DNA of 64,000 bases, taken from DATEOR01 sp035698665 (GTDB lineage Bacteria > Actinomycetota > Thermoleophilia > Gaiellales > Gaiellaceae). The translations under genes and the position numbers were made by a program. The notes under the pieces were generated by a model. The model worked only from the letters and a program-made list of their open reading frames with translations. It was not told where the DNA came from and did no database searches. Positions within the stretch are counted from its first letter, which is position 1. The number at the start of each line of letters is the position of its first letter. The DNA lies in the NCBI GenBank assembly GCA_035698665.1, contig DASSBN010000013.1, positions 26,083-90,082 on the forward strand. The letters are read 5' to 3'. Below are positions 60,156 through 64,000 of this stretch, in pieces.

Positions 60156-60163
60156 TCCGTCAG

Positions 60164-61102
60164 ATGGCCACGTTCATCATCCGCAGAATCATCTGGACGA
60201 TCCCGGTCATCTTGCTCGTCATCTTCATGACGTTCGTGATGATGAAGCAGATCGGCGGCAATCCCTTCCGCAAGACCGAACGCAACGTGCCGCCGGCGAT
60301 CCAGGCGAACCTCGAGCGGAAGTTCAACCTCGACAAGCCCTGGTGGCAGCAGTACGCCTACTACGTCAAGGACGTGGCCACGTTCGACCTCGGGCCGTCG
60401 ATGTCGCAGCGCACCCGCAGCGTCAACGACATCATCAAGGACGGCTTCCCGAAGTCTCTGAAGCTCGGCATCCTCGCGTTCCTCTGGGCGGTCGTCCTCG
60501 GCATTCCGTTAGGCGTCCTCGCCGCGCTCAAACCGAACTCGATCTTCGACTACTTCGCGATGTTCTTCTCGACCATCGGCTTCGCCTTACCGAGCTTCTT
60601 CGTCGCCACGCTGCTCATCTACTACGTGGCGCTCAAATGGGGTCTCGTGCCCACGAACGGGTGGCCGCAGGGCTTCTTCCAGTTCGACAACCGGGTCATC
60701 CTGCCGTCGTTCGCGCTCGGGCTCTTCCCGATGGCCTACTTCGCGCGCCTGGTGCGCGGATCGATGCTCGAGACCATGCAGCAGGACTACGTGCGCACTG
60801 CGAAGGCGAAGGGGCTGCCCTACAAGCGCGTCGTCGGGCTCCACGTCCTGCGGAACTCGCTCATCCCCGCAGTGACCGCGACTGCGCCGCTCCTCGGCCT
60901 GATCATCACCGGGACCTTCATCATCGAGATCATCTTCTCGATCCCCGGGATCGGCCGGTACTTCATCAACTCGGTGTTCAACCGTGACTTCTCGGTGGTA
61001 ATGGGAATCACCGTGCTGACGTCCCTGATCATCATCATCGCGAACCTCTTCGTGGACATCATGTACGGCATCCTCGACCCGAGGACGAGGGACGTCCGCT
61101 AA
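60164..61102 (+). CDS. Peptide ABC transporter permease, DppB/OppB type
   Basis: 312 residues with six membrane helices. Inner-membrane permease half. The EAA-like loop ARLVRGSMLETMQQDYVRTAK with GLPYKRVVGLHVLRN is the contact site for the ATPases. Family length normal. Its stop overlaps the next start by one base. Confidence 0.93.
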   Translation: MATFIIRRIIWTIPVILLVIFMTFVMMKQIGGNPFRKTERNVPPAIQANLERKFNLDKPWWQQYAYYVKDVATFDLGPSMSQRTRSVNDIIKDGFPKSLKLGILAFLWAVVLGIPLGVLAALKPNSIFDYFAMFFSTIGFALPSFFVATLLIYYVALKWGLVPTNGWPQGFFQFDNRVILPSFALGLFPMAYFARLVRGSMLETMQQDYVRTAKAKGLPYKRVVGLHVLRNSLIPAVTATAPLLGLIITGTFIIEIIFSIPGIGRYFINSVFNRDFSVVMGITVLTSLIIIIANLFVDIMYGILDPRTRDVR

Positions 61103-62076
61103 TGGCTGTCGACCGTCGCGAAGCCGCAATCCCGGTCGCCGCCCCTCCGGCGCAGACCACCGGGACCGATGCCGGCGCCGCGATCCGGCAGTCCAGCCTC
61201 TGGCAGGACGCCTGGCGGCGCTTCCTCCAGAACAAGGGCGCTGTCGTCGCCGCCATCGTCTTCGTCCTCATGTGCCTCTACTGCCTCCTCATCCCGGGCT
61301 TCTGGAAGATCCCCGGGATCTGGACGTCGCTCAAGGACTACGACCCGAACGCGGTCGACTTCTCGCAGTCCTACGCCGGCTTCAGCCTCGACCACCCGTT
61401 CTCGACCGACAAGTTCGGCCGCGACCTCTTCGCGCGCGTGGCTCAGGGCGGTCAGATCTCGATCGCCATCGGCTTCGCAGCCACCTTCATGATCCTCGTC
61501 ATCGGCGTCGTCTACGGCTCGATCTCGGGCTTCGTCGGCGGCAAGGTCGACAACGGGATGATGCGCTTCCTCGACGCGCTCTACGGTCTTCCGTACCTCC
61601 CGTTCGCGATCATCACGACGCAGATCCTGAGCCCCTCGGGGTCCGTCAGCGTATGGACGATGGTCGTCGCGCTGACGATCGCGAGCTGGTTCACGGCCGC
61701 CCGCGTCGTCCGCGGCCAGGTGATCACGCTCAAGGAGAACGACTACGTTCGCGCGGCCAAGGCGGTCGGCGCGCGCTGGTACCGGGTGCTCGCACGTCAC
61801 CTCCTGCCGAACACCCTCGGGATCCTCGTCATCGCAATCTTCCTCGAGCTCCCCGGTGTCGTCCTCGGCGAGGCGTTCCTCTCCTTCATCGGCCTCGGCA
61901 TCAACCCGCCGACGGCATCCTGGGGCTCGATCGCACAGGACGGCCGCGAGGCATACAGGCTCCATCCTGAAGTGCTGTTCATCCCGTGTCTCGCGATCGC
62001 CACCCTCGTGCTCTGCGCGAACTTCATCGCCGATGGCCTGCGCGACGCACTCGATCCGCGCACGCGGGAGACCTAA
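61102..62076 (+). CDS. Peptide ABC transporter permease, DppC/OppC type
   Basis: 324 residues. N-terminal OppC-N region with SSLWQDAWRRFLQNKGAVVA, then helices and the EAA loop with ARVVRGQVITLKENDYVRAAKA. Partner of the preceding permease. The segment FSLDHPFSTDKFGRDLFAR between helix 1 and 2 is conserved in the family (HPxGTDxxGRDxxSR). Confidence 0.93.
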   Translation: MAVDRREAAIPVAAPPAQTTGTDAGAAIRQSSLWQDAWRRFLQNKGAVVAAIVFVLMCLYCLLIPGFWKIPGIWTSLKDYDPNAVDFSQSYAGFSLDHPFSTDKFGRDLFARVAQGGQISIAIGFAATFMILVIGVVYGSISGFVGGKVDNGMMRFLDALYGLPYLPFAIITTQILSPSGSVSVWTMVVALTIASWFTAARVVRGQVITLKENDYVRAAKAVGARWYRVLARHLLPNTLGILVIAIFLELPGVVLGEAFLSFIGLGINPPTASWGSIAQDGREAYRLHPEVLFIPCLAIATLVLCANFIADGLRDALDPRTRET

Positions 62077-62078
62077 AT

Positions 62079-63098
62079 TTGGCGCTCCTCGAGGTCAACG
62101 ACCTCAAGACGCACTTCTTCACGCGGGAGGGCGTCGTGCAGGCCGTGGATGGTGTCAGCTTCTCGCTCGAGAAGGGAAAAACGCTCGGCATCGTGGGAGA
62201 GTCCGGCTGCGGGAAGTCGGTCACGGCCCTCTCGATCATGGGCCTCATCCCGAAGCCGCCGGCGAAGATCGTGGCCGGCGAGGTGCTCTTCGACGGCAAG
62301 GACCTGACGAGACTCTCGGAAGGCGAGATGCAGCACATCCGCGGCAACGAGGTCGCGATGATCTTCCAGGATCCGATGACGTCTCTGAACCCGACGCTCA
62401 AGATCGGCACGCAGATCACAGAGACGATCCTCGCCCACCGCGAAGTCTCGAAGCAGGACGCACGGAAGCGGGCCGTCGAGCTCATGGAAGAGGTCGGCAT
62501 CCCGCGCGCCGCCGAGCGCCTCGACGACTATCCACACCGCTTCTCGGGTGGTATGAGGCAGCGCGTGATGATCGCGATCGCGCTCTCCTGCAGCCCGCGC
62601 CTGCTCATCGCCGACGAGCCGACGACGGCGCTCGACGTGACCATCCAGGCACAGATCCTCGATCTCCTCGACGAGCTTCGCCAGGAGCACGACATGGCCA
62701 TGATCCTGATCACCCACGACATGGGAGTCGTGGCCGAGACGGCAGACGACGTCATCATCATGTACGCGGGCCAGGTGGTCGAGGAGGCTTCGGGCTTCGA
62801 GCTCTTCGACAACCCGGAGCACCCGTATACCGAGGCTCTCCTCGGCGCGCTGCCGCAGCTCGAAGGCGACGAGCGCGAGATCCGGCAGGGCCGGTTGACG
62901 GCGATCCCGGGCCGGCCTCCTGACCTGGTGAATCCGCCGGAGGCATGCCGCTTCGCAGCGCGCTGCCCCTATGCGGATTCGGGCGACACGTGCTCGACGG
63001 TCGAGCCACAGCTCCGTGAGATCCGCCCGGGCCACTGGGTGCGGACGGCCCATCCGACGAGCGAGCGCTCGGGCGAGCGCGAGACGGTGAACGCATGA
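62079..63098 (+). CDS. Peptide ABC transporter ATPase, DppD/OppD type
   Basis: 339 residues. Walker A GESGCGKS, signature FSGGMRQRV, Walker B LLIADEPTTALD, and the oligopeptide C-terminal domain with four Cys (CRFAARCPYADSGDTC and nearby). Start TTG 62079, two bases after the previous stop; the reading frame is open further upstream but the extension is shadow. ATGA overlap with the last gene. Confidence 0.93.
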   Translation: MALLEVNDLKTHFFTREGVVQAVDGVSFSLEKGKTLGIVGESGCGKSVTALSIMGLIPKPPAKIVAGEVLFDGKDLTRLSEGEMQHIRGNEVAMIFQDPMTSLNPTLKIGTQITETILAHREVSKQDARKRAVELMEEVGIPRAAERLDDYPHRFSGGMRQRVMIAIALSCSPRLLIADEPTTALDVTIQAQILDLLDELRQEHDMAMILITHDMGVVAETADDVIIMYAGQVVEEASGFELFDNPEHPYTEALLGALPQLEGDEREIRQGRLTAIPGRPPDLVNPPEACRFAARCPYADSGDTCSTVEPQLREIRPGHWVRTAHPTSERSGERETVNA

Positions 63099-63997
63099 GC
63101 GCGGAGACCGCCTCGACGAACGGCGCGCTCCTCAAGGTCGAGAACCTCGAGAAGCACTTCCCGATCCGCAGGGGGATTCTCTGGGAGCGGACCGTCGGCG
63201 CGGTCAAGGCAGTCGACGGCGTCAGCTTCGAGGTGGCGGAGGGCGAGACCCTCGGGCTCGTGGGCGAGTCCGGCTCGGGCAAGTCCACGACGGGCTATTG
63301 CATCCTCCAGCTCGTCAAGCCGACGTCCGGGTCGATCAACTTCATGGGCAAGGAGCTCACCGATATCGGCCGCGAAGACCTGCGCCGGATGCGCCGGGAG
63401 ATGCAGATCGTCTTCCAGGATCCCTACGCCTCGCTCGACCCGCGCATGACCGTCGGCGGCATCGTCGCCGAACCCCTCGAGGTGCACGGAATCGGGACGC
63501 GCCGCAGCCGCGGCGAGACCGTCCGCAAGCTGCTCGAGATCGTCGGCTTCAACCCGAACTTCACGAACCGCTATCCGCACGAGTTCTCGGGCGGGCAGCG
63601 GCAGCGCATCGGTGTCGCCCGCGCCCTCGCGCTGAATCCGAAGCTCATCATCTGCGACGAGCCCGTCTCGGCGCTCGACGTCTCGATCCAGGCGCAGATC
63701 CTCAACCTCCTGAAGGACCTGCAGCGCGATTTCGGCCTCACCTACCTCTTCATCTCCCACGACCTCGCGGTCGTACGGACGATGAGCGACCGCATCGCGG
63801 TCATGAACCAGGGGAAGCTCGTCGAGATCGGGACCGCGGAGCAGGTCTACCACGAGCCGAAGGACGAGTACACGAAGGCCCTCTTCGCGGCCGTGCCGGT
63901 CCCGGACCCGCACCGCCAGCGGGAGCGGAAGGCCGAGCGCGCCAGGCTCCGCAAGGAGTCCCGTGCCGCCCGCGCGGGCGATACGACACCGGCGTAG
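63095..63997 (+). CDS. Peptide ABC transporter ATPase, DppF/OppF type
   Basis: 300 residues. Walker A GESGSGKST, signature FSGGQRQRI, Walker B LIICDEPVSALD and switch His in FISHDLAVV. Pairs with the OppD-type ATPase. The C-terminus is short and basic (RQRERKAERARLRKES) and lacks the Cys-containing HPY extension that most DppF/OppF proteins share with DppD. Complete; the stop is three bases from the right edge. Confidence 0.92.
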   Translation: MSAETASTNGALLKVENLEKHFPIRRGILWERTVGAVKAVDGVSFEVAEGETLGLVGESGSGKSTTGYCILQLVKPTSGSINFMGKELTDIGREDLRRMRREMQIVFQDPYASLDPRMTVGGIVAEPLEVHGIGTRRSRGETVRKLLEIVGFNPNFTNRYPHEFSGGQRQRIGVARALALNPKLIICDEPVSALDVSIQAQILNLLKDLQRDFGLTYLFISHDLAVVRTMSDRIAVMNQGKLVEIGTAEQVYHEPKDEYTKALFAAVPVPDPHRQRERKAERARLRKESRAARAGDTTPA

Positions 63998-64000
63998 TTG

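Noticed and set aside
1..64000. tRNA or rRNA genes in the intergenic gaps
   Set aside because: All gaps over 50 bp were read for cloverleaf-like sequence and rRNA blocks; none was recognisable. A covariance search would be decisive.

Overview
The window is GC-rich, densely packed bacterial chromosome. Gene content points to an actinobacterium: split adenosylcobalamin-dependent methylmalonyl-CoA mutase, tandem DUF4389 membrane protein, ETF/ETF dehydrogenase cluster, and many start codons sitting directly behind a -10 hexamer (leaderless transcripts). A Thermoleophilia/Gaiellales-type organism is my best guess, but that is an inference from gene style, not a database match. No tRNA, rRNA, CRISPR array, transposase or phage gene was seen.

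Layout. 1-1008: start of trpE on the minus strand behind a complete tryptophan attenuator (leader peptide with three Trp codons, terminator hairpin, promoter). 1033-8962: plus-strand genes for a DUF4389 membrane protein, an M48 protease, thiolase, YihY, 3-hydroxyacyl-CoA dehydrogenase, an HD-GYP response regulator, cobalamin adenosyltransferase and a TSUP permease. 8959-23157: one 4,732-residue Ig-repeat surface protein on the minus strand, which is 22% of the window. 23361-25613: a small secreted protein and the large subunit of methylmalonyl-CoA mutase, followed by a stray second copy of that gene's last 11 codons.

25705-31950 is a lasso-peptide-like RiPP cluster built as two convergent operons. 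The minus strand carries RRE/PqqD protein, asparagine-synthetase-like cyclase, a 56-residue precursor, HPr-kinase-like kinase and B2 protease. The plus strand carries an ABC ATPase, an ABC-2 permease and a nucleotidyltransferase. The precursor has a recognisable lasso-type leader but no acid at ring position 7-9 of the canonically placed core, so its product is hard to predict. This is the most interesting system in the window.

31947-36071: an MBL-fold hydrolase divergent from the mutase B12 subunit across a 16-bp gap holding a palindrome; then enoyl-CoA hydratase, thiG-thiS-thiE and an orphan LuxR-type regulator. 36072-40409: four exported proteins in a row, with one strong terminator. 40496-50916: etfB-etfA-ETF dehydrogenase-threonine dehydratase-rpmE-yqhQ, then prfA-prmC-tsaC-glyA-upp, the familiar Gram-positive neighbourhood leading into 50917-57330, a WecA-type transferase and the F-type ATP synthase operon (atpI-like, B, E, F, H, A, G). 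The operon stops after atpG: no beta or epsilon gene follows, and atpG appears to start at an ATA codon. 57356-63997: a Kelch protein and a complete oligopeptide/dipeptide ABC transporter.

How they work together. Thiolase, 3-hydroxyacyl-CoA dehydrogenase, enoyl-CoA hydratase, ETF, ETF dehydrogenase, both mutase subunits and the cobalamin adenosyltransferase form a scattered but coherent set for beta-oxidation and propionyl-CoA disposal. Several of them begin with their own -10 element immediately before the start codon.
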